A stretch of DNA of 64,000 bases from Maridesulfovibrio sp. Lineage in GTDB: Bacteria; Desulfobacterota; Desulfovibrionia; Desulfovibrionales; Desulfovibrionaceae. The notes below the pieces were generated by a model. The model saw only the letters and a program-made list of their open reading frames with translations, searched no databases and was not told where the DNA came from. Shown here in pieces: positions 27,365 to 36,730 of the stretch. Where the stretch lies: contig NZ_OY787459.1 in the NCBI RefSeq assembly GCF_963678865.1, positions 834,501 to 898,500 of the forward strand, given 5' to 3'. Made by a program: the position numbers and the translations under genes. Within the stretch, counting starts at the first letter, position 1. Each line of letters begins with the position of its first letter.

Positions 27365-28840
27365 ATGCAGAAGCCAATTGATAAGAATTACAAACTGTAT
27401 GTAGACGGCAAATGGGTGGATAGTAAGGACGGTAAAACATTCAAAGCGTATTGCCCTGCCAACGGGGAAGAGTTGGCAACATGCGCCAATGCAAGCAAAG
27501 AAGATGTCGATATGGCCGTGGCTGCTGCCCAGGAGGCTTTCAAAACATGGAAAGATGTGTCGCCACAGGACAGGGCAGCAGTTCTTCTCAAGATTGCCGA
27601 TCTCATAGATGAAGAAACCGAAAAACTGGCCATGGTGGAAACACTGGATAACGGCAAGCCCATCCGGGAAACAAGAAACATCGATGTTCCCCTCGCTGCA
27701 GATCATTTCAGATATTTCGCAAGCGCCATCCGAACCGAAGAAGGTTCTGCGGTAATGATCGACAAGGATACTATGAGCATTATCCTCAACGAACCTATCG
27801 GCGTTGTAGGACAGATCATCCCCTGGAACTTTCCATTCCTCATGGCAGCATGGAAAATAGCCCCGGCTCTTGCCGCAGGAAATACCGTAGTAATCAAGCC
27901 CTCCTCTGAAACCTCCCTTAGTATGCTTGAATTTGCGAAAATACTCGACAGAGTCCTGCCTCCGGGAGTCGTAAACGTTATCACCGGCGGAGGTTCCACT
28001 ACCGGAAACTACATTCTGGAGCACGAAGGCTTCAGCAAACTTGCTTTCACAGGATCCACCGACATCGGCTACATGATCGCAGACGCAGCGGCAAAGAAAC
28101 TTATCCCGGCAACCCTTGAACTTGGTGGCAAGTCGGCCAACATTTATTTCCCTGACTGCCCTTGGGAGAAGGCTGTGGAAGGAGCCTTGCTGGGCATTCT
28201 TTTCAATCAGGGCCAGGTCTGTTGCGCCGGTTCCAGAATCTTCGTCCATGAAGATATTTATGACCGCTTCCTAGCAGCCATAACTGAAAAATTCGAAAAC
28301 GTTAAAGTCGGTCTCCCTTGGGAAGAAGACACCATGATGGGCAGTATTATCAGTGAAAATCAGCTCAAACAGGTCATGGAATGTGTGGAAACAGGCAAAA
28401 AAGAAGGCGCCAAGCTGGTTACCGGAGGCACAAAAATCACTGATGGAGAACTGGGCAAAGGCAGCTTCCTGTGTCCGACTATTTTCGCCGATGTGAATAA
28501 CTCCATGGAAATTGCCCAACAGGAAATATTCGGCCCGGTTGTCTGCGTCATCAAATTCAAAGATGAAGATGAAGTAATTGCCATGGCCAACGACAGCGAA
28601 TTCGGTCTCGGAGGGGCGGTCTGGAGCAAGGATATCAACTGCGCCATGAGGGTGGCACGCAATGTCGAAACCGGACGCATGTGGATTAACACCTATAACC
28701 AGCTTCCGGCACACAGCCCATTCGGCGGATACAAAAAATCCGGCATAGGCCGTGAAACTCATAAAATGATGCTGGCCCACTATAGCCAGACTAAAAACAT
28801 ATTCCTGAGCATGGATGAAGGAGCCTACGGCTTGTACTAA
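27365..28840 (+). CDS. NAD(P)-dependent aldehyde dehydrogenase
   Basis: A 491-residue enzyme of usual ALDH length, oxidising an aldehyde to the acid with NAD(P). Motifs: PWNFPFLM (cofactor site), LAFTGST, TLELGGKSANI with the general-base glutamate, FNQGQVCCAGSR with the catalytic cysteine C286, and EIFGPVVCV near residue 390. A CGGAGG site precedes the ATG. Control by the adjacent AcoR-like activator through a sigma-54 promoter suggests a role in alcohol or acetoin-derived acetaldehyde metabolism, but the substrate is not fixed by sequence. It is followed by a terminator. Confidence 0.95.
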   Translation: MQKPIDKNYKLYVDGKWVDSKDGKTFKAYCPANGEELATCANASKEDVDMAVAAAQEAFKTWKDVSPQDRAAVLLKIADLIDEETEKLAMVETLDNGKPIRETRNIDVPLAADHFRYFASAIRTEEGSAVMIDKDTMSIILNEPIGVVGQIIPWNFPFLMAAWKIAPALAAGNTVVIKPSSETSLSMLEFAKILDRVLPPGVVNVITGGGSTTGNYILEHEGFSKLAFTGSTDIGYMIADAAAKKLIPATLELGGKSANIYFPDCPWEKAVEGALLGILFNQGQVCCAGSRIFVHEDIYDRFLAAITEKFENVKVGLPWEEDTMMGSIISENQLKQVMECVETGKKEGAKLVTGGTKITDGELGKGSFLCPTIFADVNNSMEIAQQEIFGPVVCVIKFKDEDEVIAMANDSEFGLGGAVWSKDINCAMRVARNVETGRMWINTYNQLPAHSPFGGYKKSGIGRETHKMMLAHYSQTKNIFLSMDEGAYGLY

Positions 28841-28895
28841 CATTTCAGCATAACATGCTGGGAAAAACCTGAACTGCTGTTTTATTATGCTCGGA

Positions 28896-28965
28896 GTGAA
28901 AGTCCGCGGTGAAAACCTGAGAGGCAAGACCATCCCGAACAGGACGGTATACCGCGGGCCTTCAC
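28896..28965 (+). ncRNA. Folded leader RNA upstream of nfnAB, unassigned
   Basis: The outer arms, 28896-28910 (GTGAAAGTCCGCGGT) and 28951-28965 (ACCGCGGGCCTTCAC), pair over 15 positions with one mismatch and one G-U. Inside are a small CCT-GAG-AGG hairpin (28916-28924) and a second stem ACC-A-TCC / GGA-C-GGT with a CGAACA loop (28929-28948), giving a three-way junction. An 11-bp terminator follows 8 nt later, and nfnA starts 71 nt after the aptamer-like part. This is the layout of a riboswitch with a transcriptional platform. It does not match the FMN, TPP, cobalamin or glycine consensus patterns that I know. Confidence 0.5.
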
Positions 28966-28973
28966 AAACCCAT

Positions 28974-29002
28974 CAGGCCTCCAGATGCAGACTGGAGGCC
29001 TG
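28974..29002 (+). terminator. Terminator hairpin before nfnA
   Basis: CAGGCCTCCAG and CTGGAGGCCTG form an 11-bp stem around ATGCAGA, followed by TTCTTT. It ends 34 nt before the nfnA start. It either terminates the aldehyde dehydrogenase transcript or serves as the switchable part of the folded leader. Confidence 0.75.
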
Positions 29003-29035
29003 TTCTTTGGACTCTCACCAATCAGGCGGTATATG

Positions 29036-29872
29036 ATGAATAACACCATTATTAAAAAAAGAGCGCTGATTCCTGGGCAGACAAGTATGCTGATTATCGA
29101 CGCTCCCCAGATAGCCCGAAAAGCCAAGCCGGGAAATTTCATAATTCTACGCGTATCCCAAAACGGGGAACGCATTCCCCTGACCATAGCGGATACGGAT
29201 CCTCAGGCCGGAACCATAACCATCGTCTACCTTGTAGTCGGTAAAAGCTCGGCTCTGCTTGAAACCCTTAACGAAGGAGATTCGATCCTCGATCTTTGCG
29301 GACCACTTGGCAAAGCCACCCATATAGAAAAATGCGGTACCGTTGTCTGCGTAGGCGGAGGAACGGGAATTGCCGCAATGCATCACATTGCTAAAGGACA
29401 CCATATGGCCGGCAACCATGTTGTCGCTATAGTAGGGGCAAGGAGCAAAGATATGCTTCTATTTTGCGATGAACTTAGCGGTTTCTGTCCCGAACTGATC
29501 ATCGCTACAGATGACGGAAGCAGCGGACGCAAGGGATTTGTCACGGATGTTCTGCGGGAACGTCTGGAAAAAGATAAGAACGTTGCTGAAGTTGTAGCAG
29601 TCGGACCTGTTCCCATGATGGAGGCTGTAGCCGGTGTAACAAAGCCATTCGGAGTTCGTACGGTTGTAAGCCTGAACTCAATTATGGTCGACGGAGTCGG
29701 TATGTGCGGCGCATGCCGTTGCAACATCGAAGGCGAAACCAGATTCGCCTGTGTGGATGGGCCGGAATTTGACGGGCACAAGGTTGATTTCAACGAACTC
29801 AGGATGCGCCTTGCCCAGTACAGAAATCAGGAAAAGCAATCAATGGATTTGTTCAGGAGGGAACATGGCTAG
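29036..29872 (+). CDS. nfnA: NADH-dependent reduced ferredoxin:NADP oxidoreductase subunit A
   Basis: A 278-residue FAD and [2Fe-2S] protein of the dihydroorotate-dehydrogenase electron-transfer / NfnA family. ATG 29036 was preferred over 29033 for spacing from AGGCGG. It has the flavin motif RIPLTIAD, the nucleotide-binding CVGGGTGIAAM, and a C-terminal cluster motif DGVGMCGACRC...CVDGPEF. In NfnAB the A subunit binds NAD(H) and hands electrons between NADH and the bifurcating flavin of B. The nfnB gene overlaps it by 8 nt, so the two are translationally coupled. Confidence 0.92.
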   Translation: MNNTIIKKRALIPGQTSMLIIDAPQIARKAKPGNFIILRVSQNGERIPLTIADTDPQAGTITIVYLVVGKSSALLETLNEGDSILDLCGPLGKATHIEKCGTVVCVGGGTGIAAMHHIAKGHHMAGNHVVAIVGARSKDMLLFCDELSGFCPELIIATDDGSSGRKGFVTDVLRERLEKDKNVAEVVAVGPVPMMEAVAGVTKPFGVRTVVSLNSIMVDGVGMCGACRCNIEGETRFACVDGPEFDGHKVDFNELRMRLAQYRNQEKQSMDLFRREHG

Positions 29873-31277
29873 AAAAAAATTTAACCCTATCCGCACTCCG
29901 ATGTCTGAACAACCGGCAGATGTGCGCAAAAACAACTTCATGGAAGTAGCCTGCGGATACACTCGAGACCAGGCGATAACCGAAGCATCCCGATGCCTGC
30001 AGTGCAAGGAACCTCCCTGCCGCAAAGGCTGTCCCGTTGAAATTGATATCAAAGGGTTTATCGGCCATCTTGCAGCCGGAGATGTTCCCTCGGCATATAA
30101 GGTAATCAAGCAAACCAACGCCCTTCCCGCAGTCTGTGGACGAGTCTGTCCGCAGGAAACCCAGTGTGAAGGTTCGTGCATACTGGGCAAAAAACATGAA
30201 CCTGTAGCAATAGGTCGACTGGAAAGGTACGTTGCCGATACTTTTGACAGTGACTCAGCATGTGAAATCATAACCGGAGACACTGCCTGCAGCATGCCCA
30301 ACGAGCATCTCAAAGTTGCCTGCATAGGCTCTGGGCCTTCCAGCCTTACGGTTGCCGGCTACATGGCTGCCAGAGGCGTCCCTGTCACCGTTTATGAAGC
30401 CCTTCACGAAGTGGGAGGCGTTCTTATCTACGGAATTCCTGAATTCAGACTGCCCAAGTCGATAGTGGCACGAGAAGTCGGGGCATTGTGGAGCAAGGGA
30501 GTCAAATTTCTTCCGAATTGGGTTGGCGGCAAAACAGTCACCATTCAGGACCTCATGGAGGAAGGATTCAATGCGGTATTTATAGGCGTAGGCGCAGGAC
30601 TTCCTAAATTTCTCAATATTCCGGGAGAAAATCTTGTAGGGGTATATTCATCGAACGAATATCTCACTCGAGTCAATCTGGGCCGGGCATACAGTTTCCC
30701 GGACCACGACACACCTGCTCCCAGACCTCGCAATGTAGCTGTTGTCGGTGGCGGAAACGTCGCCATGGACGCAGCACGCACAGCCCTGAGGCTGGGGGCT
30801 GAAAACGTGTACATAACCTACCGCCGTACCAAGGAAGAAATGCCGGCACGTCAGGAAGAGCTGCACCATGCAATTGAAGAAGGTGTTAAGCTGAACCTGC
30901 TGACCTCGCCTATCTCCATAAATGGAGATGAAAATTCGCATGTAAAATCCATGACTCTGCAGGTGATGGAACTCGGTGAACCGGACGACTCCGGTCGGCG
31001 CAGGCCCGTACCGGCAAAAGGGATAACCGAGGAACTTGAGGTGGATATGGTTATCATGGCCGTTGGAACCGGAGCTAATCCGGTGCTGCTTGAAGCTACT
31101 CCCGGACTAGACTTGAACAAATGGGGCTATATTGAAGCTGATTCGGAAACCGGCGAGACATCTATTCCAAATGTTTTTGCAGGAGGAGACATTGTATCCG
31201 GTTCAGCAACAGTAATATCCGCCATGGGTGCAGGTCGCAGGGCAGCAAAAACAATTGCCGAACGTCTGGGAGTGTAA
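29865..31277 (+). CDS. nfnB: NADH-dependent reduced ferredoxin:NADP oxidoreductase subunit B
   Basis: A 470-residue flavoprotein of the glutamate-synthase small-subunit / NfnB type. Start ATG 29865 follows AGGAGG inside the end of nfnA. N-terminal cysteines CLQCKEPPCRKGCPV and VCGRVCPQETQCEGSC bind two [4Fe-4S] clusters; GSGPSSLTVAGYMAARG binds FAD; VVGGGNVAMDAAR binds NADP(H). With NfnA it performs flavin-based electron bifurcation, coupling NADPH oxidation to reduction of ferredoxin and NAD+, or the reverse. The close partner with no glutamate synthase large subunit nearby favours NfnB over GltD. Confidence 0.92.
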   Translation: MARKKFNPIRTPMSEQPADVRKNNFMEVACGYTRDQAITEASRCLQCKEPPCRKGCPVEIDIKGFIGHLAAGDVPSAYKVIKQTNALPAVCGRVCPQETQCEGSCILGKKHEPVAIGRLERYVADTFDSDSACEIITGDTACSMPNEHLKVACIGSGPSSLTVAGYMAARGVPVTVYEALHEVGGVLIYGIPEFRLPKSIVAREVGALWSKGVKFLPNWVGGKTVTIQDLMEEGFNAVFIGVGAGLPKFLNIPGENLVGVYSSNEYLTRVNLGRAYSFPDHDTPAPRPRNVAVVGGGNVAMDAARTALRLGAENVYITYRRTKEEMPARQEELHHAIEEGVKLNLLTSPISINGDENSHVKSMTLQVMELGEPDDSGRRRPVPAKGITEELEVDMVIMAVGTGANPVLLEATPGLDLNKWGYIEADSETGETSIPNVFAGGDIVSGSATVISAMGAGRRAAKTIAERLGV

Positions 31278-31321
31278 AACAGCCAACACTGTAATCACTC
31301 CATATTAATGTTCTTTATTCC

Positions 31322-31349
31322 AGCCAGACTCTTTGCAGTCTGGCTTTTT
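31322..31349 (+). terminator. Rho-independent terminator after nfnB
   Basis: AGCCAGACT and AGTCTGGCT form a 9-bp stem around CTTTGC, followed directly by TTTT. It lies 45 nt after the nfnB stop. Confidence 0.85.
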
Positions 31350-31425
31350 CATGACAGGACACACCATGAATATCATTCACCCCTAAAAATTCCAGCAAAC
31401 ACGAAATCCGATTCAAAATAAATTG

Positions 31426-31495
31426 AAGGTTATCCTGATTGGTTTGATTTGGTCACTGGGGTGGGTTGATTATTTAAGTGATTCTGTGGATCAGG
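31426..31495 (-). repeat. Dispersed repeat fragment, copy 1 of a direct pair
   Basis: About 70 bases starting AAGGTTATCCTGATTGGTTT and ending GTGATTCTGTGGATCAGG are repeated 300 bp downstream at 31730-31796 with few changes. The GATTCTGTGG block and the following GTGGCAG...TTCTATAGAC part match the reverse complement of the DUF6573 3' flank at 39500-39612, so it belongs to that family. Confidence 0.6.
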
Positions 31496-31631
31496 TTGTA
31501 TGGCGACAGAAAGATGGTGGCAGCCTGATTTTCATTCTATAGACAATTGATAAAAAGAGTACATAATGATAAATTTGTCGAACTAACTACAGCCACCGAC
31601 GTTTGAAAAGTGATTAAGTACAGGAGGTTTG

Positions 31632-31688
31632 ATGCGCCCCACTGTGAACTATTTACCAGTAGACGGAACTCGCTTGATGATTTTTTAA
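31632..31688 (+). CDS. 18-residue ORF with strong ribosome site, possibly a truncated gene start
   Basis: ATG 31632 follows CAGGAGGTTTG, one of the better ribosome sites in the window. The product is MRPTVNYLPVDGTRLMIF, then TAA. It lies between the two copies of a repeat. It may be a gene start cut off by rearrangement rather than a working micropeptide. No family recognised. Confidence 0.25.
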   Translation: MRPTVNYLPVDGTRLMIF

Positions 31689-31729
31689 GCAGAATTCATG
31701 TATCTCCACCTAATGACAGAACTGACTAT

Positions 31730-31796
31730 AAGGTCATCCTGATTGGTTTGATTAAGTCAATGGGGTGGATTGATTTTTGGTGATTCTGTGGATCAG
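31730..31796 (-). repeat. Dispersed repeat fragment, copy 2 of a direct pair
   Basis: The second copy of the 31426-31495 unit. On the plus strand it reads as codons K-V-I-L-I-G-L-I-K-S-M-G-W-I-D-F before a stop; copy 1 reads K-V-I-L-I-G-L-I-W-S-L-G-W-V-D. Conservation of these residues with changes mainly of a few bases hints at a former coding segment. Confidence 0.55.
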
Positions 31797-31970
31797 CCCC
31801 TCTCTGGAAATATTCACCGCATAAGAGCCAATAATTACAGGCAACGTCGTTACACAAAATATAGTACCATTAACCTAAATGTAAAAGTTCATAGCAAGTA
31901 TTTTGTTAACATTTTGCTACCAGTACAATAATTGCGCAAATCAGACTAACAACGTTCAAAAGGACTAGAC

Positions 31971-34115
31971 ATGAAATTCAAAGATTGGAGCTTAAAGACT
32001 AAAATCATTATACCAATATTCAGCTTTGTTGTTTTAATTCTTGCAGCTAGCACCATAGTAATGACCGAACAAGCCAAAACCATGGCTGTTGAACAAGCAA
32101 CTTCGGCCGCTGAAACCCAAGCGAAAGGATTTGGGAATGAAATATCCAAGACCTTGAGTAAAGCTCTAACTGCAACCAGAACAGTTGCTTCCCTATATCA
32201 GGAAGCTGCAAACTACAGCAGCATTCCAGAGCGTGAACTTTTAGACGCTGTTCGACTAAACGTATTGAAACGTCATCCGGTACTGGCAGGTTCATGGTGT
32301 GTCTTTCCATCTAAAACCACATTTGACAATAAAGAAGATGAGTACCGCGCCAAATACAAAGGAGCATACCGTCAATGGTACTACCGAGACGGGGCAAGCA
32401 TTGTCGGAGATTATGCCGGTGATCCAGACATGAGCAAAGTTTCATGGTTCACAACTCCAATGTCCGGCAACGATGAGACAATCACCGAACCTTATGCATG
32501 GAAAACGGGAGGTAAAAAGTCATGGTTCTGCTCCACTGGATATCCAATAACGAGAAACGGCGAAAATATCGGCGTAATCGGCTTTGATTTTTATTTGGAT
32601 GATTTGCAGAAAACAATTCGCGACATTAAGCCTTTTGAAACCGGTTATGCCTTTCTGGTCACCAATAAGGGTAATATTGTGGCCCATCCAGAAAAAGATA
32701 TACAGGCTAAGAACCTCTCAGACGTAATGGATGGAAAACACAAGGACAATATTCTAAGAGCTATCAAGAGAGGGCAACATTATTCGTATACAGGAAAATC
32801 ACCAATCACCGGAAAGATGGAATACATTACCTTTGCACCGGTTGTTGTAGGCAAAACCGTTTTCCCATGGTCTGTAGCACTTGTTATCCCAATGGATAAA
32901 GTTAAAGCTCAGGCTAATACTATTGCCTTCAACAGTGCGATTGTCGGAGTGATAGCCATTTTGATTTTGCTCTGCGTTCTTTTTGTACTGGCAGGAGTTA
33001 TAAGCAAACCTATTCTCAAGACAGCCGATTACACCAACAAAGTTGCTGAAGGAAACCACGATGCTGAACTTGACATTCATCAACGGGATGAGATCGGAAG
33101 AATGGCAGACTCTCTTCGCTCAATGGTTAGTGAACTGAAAATTAATATCACAAAAGCAAAAGAAGAAACCGATAAAGCCAGGGAAGAGTCCACCCGAGCC
33201 CAGGAAGCAACTAAAGAAGCGGAAAAAGCAAGGGCAAAAGCAGATACTTCTCGCGCTGAAGGTCTTCATCATGCAGCAAACCGAGTAGAGCAGGTCCTTC
33301 ACCATGTAGTCTCAGCTTCTGAACAAATGTCTGTACAATCAGCTCAACTCCTCAAGGGAACTGAAATACAAAGTGAACGTATATCAACCACCGCCACTGC
33401 CATGGAAGAAATGAATGCCACTGTACTTGAAATCGCACGCAATGCAGGAGATGCTGCAAAATCCAGCACAGAAGCGCAACATAAAGCCAAAGACGGAGCC
33501 GAGATTGTCAGTAAATCAAGGCTTTCACTGGACTACACTGTTTCCGAAGTGAACAATCTTAAGGGTAACATGGAAGAATTGGATAAGCAGGCAAAGGGGA
33601 CTGAAACAATCATCGGCGTAATCACTGATATCGCTGACCAAACCAACCTACTGGCACTGAATGCAGCCATTGAAGCTGCCCGCGCAGGTGAGGCCGGGCG
33701 TGGCTTTGCAGTTGTTGCCGATGAAGTTAGAAAACTGGCAGAAAAGACCATGACCGCAACCGGAGAAGTATCACAATCTATAGGTGCTATTCAGCGCGTT
33801 GCTGTAGACAATATCAAGTCCATGGAAATGGTATATAAACGCATAGGTGAAGCCAACCAATACTCAGAAAGCTCGGGCGGCGTGTTAAAGGAAATTGTAG
33901 ACGGAGCTGAGGCGAGTGCCTCACAGATTCAAAGCATAGCTACAGCAGCGGAACAGCAATCTGCAACCTCTGAAGAAATCAGTAGTTCGGTAGAAGAAAT
34001 AAGTCGAATCACAACTGAAACAGCTGCCGGGGCCAACGAATTTTCCTTAGCCCTTGGAGCACTAGCTGAACAGATTTCTGAAATGCAAAAAATTGTTGAA
34101 GACCTCAAAATGTAA
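31971..34115 (+). CDS. Methyl-accepting chemotaxis protein with double-Cache sensor
   Basis: A 714-residue chemoreceptor with AAAGGA before ATG 31971. Order: transmembrane ~10-31, periplasmic dCache_1-type domain ~35-310 (ends with the family-like [14 protein letters not shown]), transmembrane ~322-345, HAMP ~346-400, and a coiled coil with a [10 protein letters not shown]-rich stretch. The signalling domain has the hairpin tip [20 protein letters not shown]. dCache_1 receptors usually bind small organic molecules such as amino acids or carboxylates; the ligand is not predictable here. It is monocistronic and followed by a terminator. Confidence 0.95.
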   Translation: MKFKDWSLKTKIIIPIFSFVVLILAASTIVMTEQAKTMAVEQATSAAETQAKGFGNEISKTLSKALTATRTVASLYQEAANYSSIPERELLDAVRLNVLKRHPVLAGSWCVFPSKTTFDNKEDEYRAKYKGAYRQWYYRDGASIVGDYAGDPDMSKVSWFTTPMSGNDETITEPYAWKTGGKKSWFCSTGYPITRNGENIGVIGFDFYLDDLQKTIRDIKPFETGYAFLVTNKGNIVAHPEKDIQAKNLSDVMDGKHKDNILRAIKRGQHYSYTGKSPITGKMEYITFAPVVVGKTVFPWSVALVIPMDKVKAQANTIAFNSAIVGVIAILILLCVLFVLAGVISKPILKTADYTNKVAEGNHDAELDIHQRDEIGRMADSLRSMVSELKINITKAKEETDKAREESTRAQEATKEAEKARAKADTSRAEGLHHAANRVEQVLHHVVSASEQMSVQSAQLLKGTEIQSERISTTATAMEEMNATVLEIARNAGDAAKSSTEAQHKAKDGAEIVSKSRLSLDYTVSEVNNLKGNMEELDKQAKGTETIIGVITDIADQTNLLALNAAIEAARAGEAGRGFAVVADEVRKLAEKTMTATGEVSQSIGAIQRVAVDNIKSMEMVYKRIGEANQYSESSGGVLKEIVDGAEASASQIQSIATAAEQQSATSEEISSSVEEISRITTETAAGANEFSLALGALAEQISEMQKIVEDLKM

Positions 34116-34170
34116 TCGGCAACTTAACAGTATGCCATAACCGGACATAAACACTGCAATTCCGCAAAAA

Positions 34171-34201
34171 AATGGTTAACCCTGAAAAAGGGTTAACCAT
34201 T
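34171..34201 (+). terminator. Terminator hairpin after the chemoreceptor
   Basis: AATGGTTAACCCT and AGGGTTAACCATT form a 13-bp perfect stem with a GAAAA loop, followed by TAATTT. The A-run ahead of it makes it usable on both strands. It starts 56 nt after the stop codon. Confidence 0.8.
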
Positions 34202-34214
34202 TAATTTATAATCA

Positions 34215-34320
34215 CAAAAACTCTGCCCTTCCCCTCCAAGTCCTTTCGGTGGGTTGATGTATCGTTCATGCAGGTTCAGAGAAACAGCCACTGAAACCTT
34301 GAATATTTTAACGAGATCAA
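34215..34320 (-). pseudogene. DUF6573-like gene fragment
   Basis: The minus strand reads KVSVAVSLNLHERYINPPKG followed by LGGEGQS, matching KVPVAVSLNLYERYITSPKG and LEGEGQS of the fuller copy at 39.8 kb. Both ends of the gene are missing. It lies between the terminator and the end of the YeiH gene. Confidence 0.65.
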
Positions 34321-34359
34321 TGATTACAGTCAGCTAGGTATTTAACTCGTAACAGCATT

Positions 34360-35418
34360 CTATGAACATAAACCAGGCATATACTTAGCTACGAGTAATC
34401 CGGCACCCATAAGCCAGATTGCCAAAATCCCGGCTAAAATAAATGGCTTTGGACCAACAACTTTAGCTTTCTCGAGATTGGTCTCCATACCAAGAGCACA
34501 CATAGCCATTGTCAGCAGGAAAATGTCGGATGAATTTATGAAGTGTACAACGTTTTCTGGAATGATTCCCAGTGAATTTATGAATACGCATAAAACGAAA
34601 AGCAGTGCAAAAACAGGGAAGCCTTTTCTTTTTGAGGAGGTCTCTTCTGTCTCAGCATTTTTTTCAGGGAATTTGGCAAGCCACAATCCAACTGCAATAA
34701 GTAATGGAGCAAGAAGTACCACACGCAGCATTTTAACTATGACAGCAACATTACCCGCTTCCGGGGAAATTGCGTTTCCTGCCGCAACAGCATGAGCTAC
34801 CTCGTGCATTGTTGATCCTACCCAGATGCCATATGATTGTTCCGTTAAATTCAGCAGTCCGCTTTTATATAATAATGGATAAAGGAGCATGGCGATTGTT
34901 CCGTAAACCACCACAGTTCCAACCGCGATACTGCTTTCATGTGCTTTAGCACGTACAACCGGTTCAGTTCCAAGAATTGCCGCGGCCCCGCAAACAGAAC
35001 TCCCCGCAGCAGTAAGCATTGCCAGCCTTCTGGGCATTTTGAGCACTTTAGTGCCTAAAACTGTTCCGCCAATGAAAGTACTGCTTACAATAAAAACATC
35101 TGCCATGATCCCGGATAGGCCAACAGATGTAATATCTTGAAGAGTTAGGCGGAAACCATATAAAACAACAGCAGCTCTAAGCAGACGCCCGGAAGAAAAT
35201 AAAATTCCAGAAACCCATTGTTCTGGCAGATTCTGGCGCAGTGTGTTTCCATATAGCATCCCCAGAACGATACCTACAATTAAGGGACTGATGTTGATCG
35301 AACGAATCATGTGCAGAGAAGAAATTTGTGAAGCCGCAGATGCAAAAAGAGCTACAAAAAGAATTCCATTGAAAGCTTTTGTTGAATAAAAGTCAGGCGA
35401 AATAATTTTTTGAATCAT
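34360..35418 (-). CDS. YeiH-family putative sulfate exporter
   Basis: A 352-residue membrane protein with about ten transmembrane helices and the family landmarks LYGFRLTLQDI, GSSVCGAAAI (residues ~138-147) and WVGSTMHEVAHAVAAG, which are hallmark of the YeiH / Cons_hypoth698 family. GAGGAG precedes the ATG. Members are annotated as sulfate or small-anion exporters, though the substrate is poorly established. It is divergent from a LysR regulator with a 107-bp gap, the usual YeiH-YeiE type arrangement, so that regulator probably controls it. Confidence 0.92.
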   Translation of the reverse strand: MIQKIISPDFYSTKAFNGILFVALFASAASQISSLHMIRSINISPLIVGIVLGMLYGNTLRQNLPEQWVSGILFSSGRLLRAAVVLYGFRLTLQDITSVGLSGIMADVFIVSSTFIGGTVLGTKVLKMPRRLAMLTAAGSSVCGAAAILGTEPVVRAKAHESSIAVGTVVVYGTIAMLLYPLLYKSGLLNLTEQSYGIWVGSTMHEVAHAVAAGNAISPEAGNVAVIVKMLRVVLLAPLLIAVGLWLAKFPEKNAETEETSSKRKGFPVFALLFVLCVFINSLGIIPENVVHFINSSDIFLLTMAMCALGMETNLEKAKVVGPKPFILAGILAIWLMGAGLLVAKYMPGLCS

Positions 35419-35525
35419 TAGTCACTCCTCGTTTGTTTTTGTTATTCAGACTTATTCTTAAAAATTAGCAAATAGGCAAACGGTAAAAGATTGATGATTC
35501 AACAAGAAAAAGTTATCAATCAGAT

Positions 35526-36428
35526 ATGAAGTTAAGGCACATAGAAATATTTTTGGCACTGGCCCGTACTCCGAATATGCGTGAGGTCTCATCTAGACTG
35601 TTTCTGTCTCAGGCAGGGGTCTCCAGCTCTTTAAGGCTGTTTGAAAATGAGCTTGGTGTTTTGTTGTTTGATAGAGTCGGGCGAGAGATTCGTTTGAATG
35701 AAAAAGGGAGGCTGCTTTTTGCCTACTTAGCTCCGCTTTACAGACAGATTGACGACAGCATTGATATGATCATGTCAGGAGCGATGGTAGGAAATGTGAA
35801 ACTAGGAGCTTCGGCAACTCTTGCGGACTATGTGCTGCCACATGTTTTATACGAATTTAAAACCCGGCATGACCGGGTGAATATTTCTTTAGAATCTGGA
35901 AGTACAAAAGAAATCGTGGAACAAGTTGAAGCCGGCACGCTCGATATGGGCTTTGTGGAAGGTGACGTTACCTCAACAGGAGTTCGCACAGCCTCACTTT
36001 GTAAAGATAACCTTGTTGTAATCAGCTCTGACATTAAACTGGCCGAAAATGGCCCTTACCCTATTGCAAAACTTGCAGAAAAAAATTGGTTGATTCGCCA
36101 AGAAGGTTCAGGAACTCGAGAGTTGTTCCTGCAAAATGTAATGCAAAAAGGCGTTTCTCCTAAGATCTTTTTGGAATTCAGCAACAATGAAGCCATCAAA
36201 ACTGTTCTGCATAACTCAGGAACGTTAACTTGTATCTCCCCACGGGTTGTTGAATCCGAATTAAGACGTAATGAATTTTATACTGTGCCAATAAGTGATG
36301 TCCAGTTTTCAAGGTTTTTTTTACAGGTTCTGCATAAGCGAAGAAATTTATCTCCGTTACTCCAAGGTATCTCTGAAGCTGTAATGGAAATGTTGGCTAA
36401 TAGTTTTGCAAAAGAGACTGCAAGCTAA
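35526..36428 (+). CDS. LysR-family transcriptional regulator
   Basis: A 300-residue LysR protein. N-terminal helix-turn-helix ~1-60: MKLRHIEIFLALARTPNMRE and VSSRLFLSQAGVSSSLRLFENELG, with LLFDRVGREI. The effector domain ~90-295 resembles CysB/YeiE-type periplasmic-binding folds (KLGASATLADYVLP, GFVEGDV, EGSGTRELF). It is divergent from the yeiH-type exporter and likely senses sulfite or a related anion to control it; that ligand is inferred from the YeiE family. Confidence 0.93.
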   Translation: MKLRHIEIFLALARTPNMREVSSRLFLSQAGVSSSLRLFENELGVLLFDRVGREIRLNEKGRLLFAYLAPLYRQIDDSIDMIMSGAMVGNVKLGASATLADYVLPHVLYEFKTRHDRVNISLESGSTKEIVEQVEAGTLDMGFVEGDVTSTGVRTASLCKDNLVVISSDIKLAENGPYPIAKLAEKNWLIRQEGSGTRELFLQNVMQKGVSPKIFLEFSNNEAIKTVLHNSGTLTCISPRVVESELRRNEFYTVPISDVQFSRFFLQVLHKRRNLSPLLQGISEAVMEMLANSFAKETAS

Positions 36429-36470
36429 TTTAATCAATTAAGTATAATCGCCCACTTGCGCATGTAGCTA

Positions 36471-36660
36471 ATCATTCGGCTGCATTAAAACATTACAGGG
36501 CATCATATCATCATTCTGAATGAATCTTTTACCCAATATATTTAAACACCTTTCATAAATTATAATCACAAAAACTCCGCCCTTCCCCTTCAAGCCCTTT
36601 CGGTGGAATGATGTACTTCGCATACAGGTGGTGATTCTGTGGATATGATGGGGGTATGTT
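36471..36660 (-). pseudogene. DUF6573-like gene remnant with internal deletion
   Basis: The minus strand reads HRKGLKGKGG (compare SPKGLEGEGQ) and later QNDDMMPCNVLMQPND (compare PDDDMKPCITLMLPDDD), so the middle and front of the gene are missing. A GTGATTCTGTGGAT block of the repeat family is joined just upstream. There is no ribosome site. Confidence 0.6.
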
Positions 36661-36730
36661 CTGGAGGATATGAACATTAGAATTTTATCAATACCCATTA
36701 CCGGCAATTAGGTTTCAAACTGCCTGTGTG

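Noticed and set aside
27362-28249. 295-codon frame antisense to the aldehyde dehydrogenase
   Set aside because: Shadow of a clear gene on the plus strand; no ribosome site or family match.
28896-28965. FMN, TPP, cobalamin or glycine riboswitch
   Set aside because: The conserved core sequences of these classes, as I know them, are not present; left as an unassigned structured leader.
29036-31277. Glutamate synthase small subunit (gltD) as the identity of the second gene
   Set aside because: No large subunit nearby and the tight pairing with an NfnA-type protein favours nfnB.
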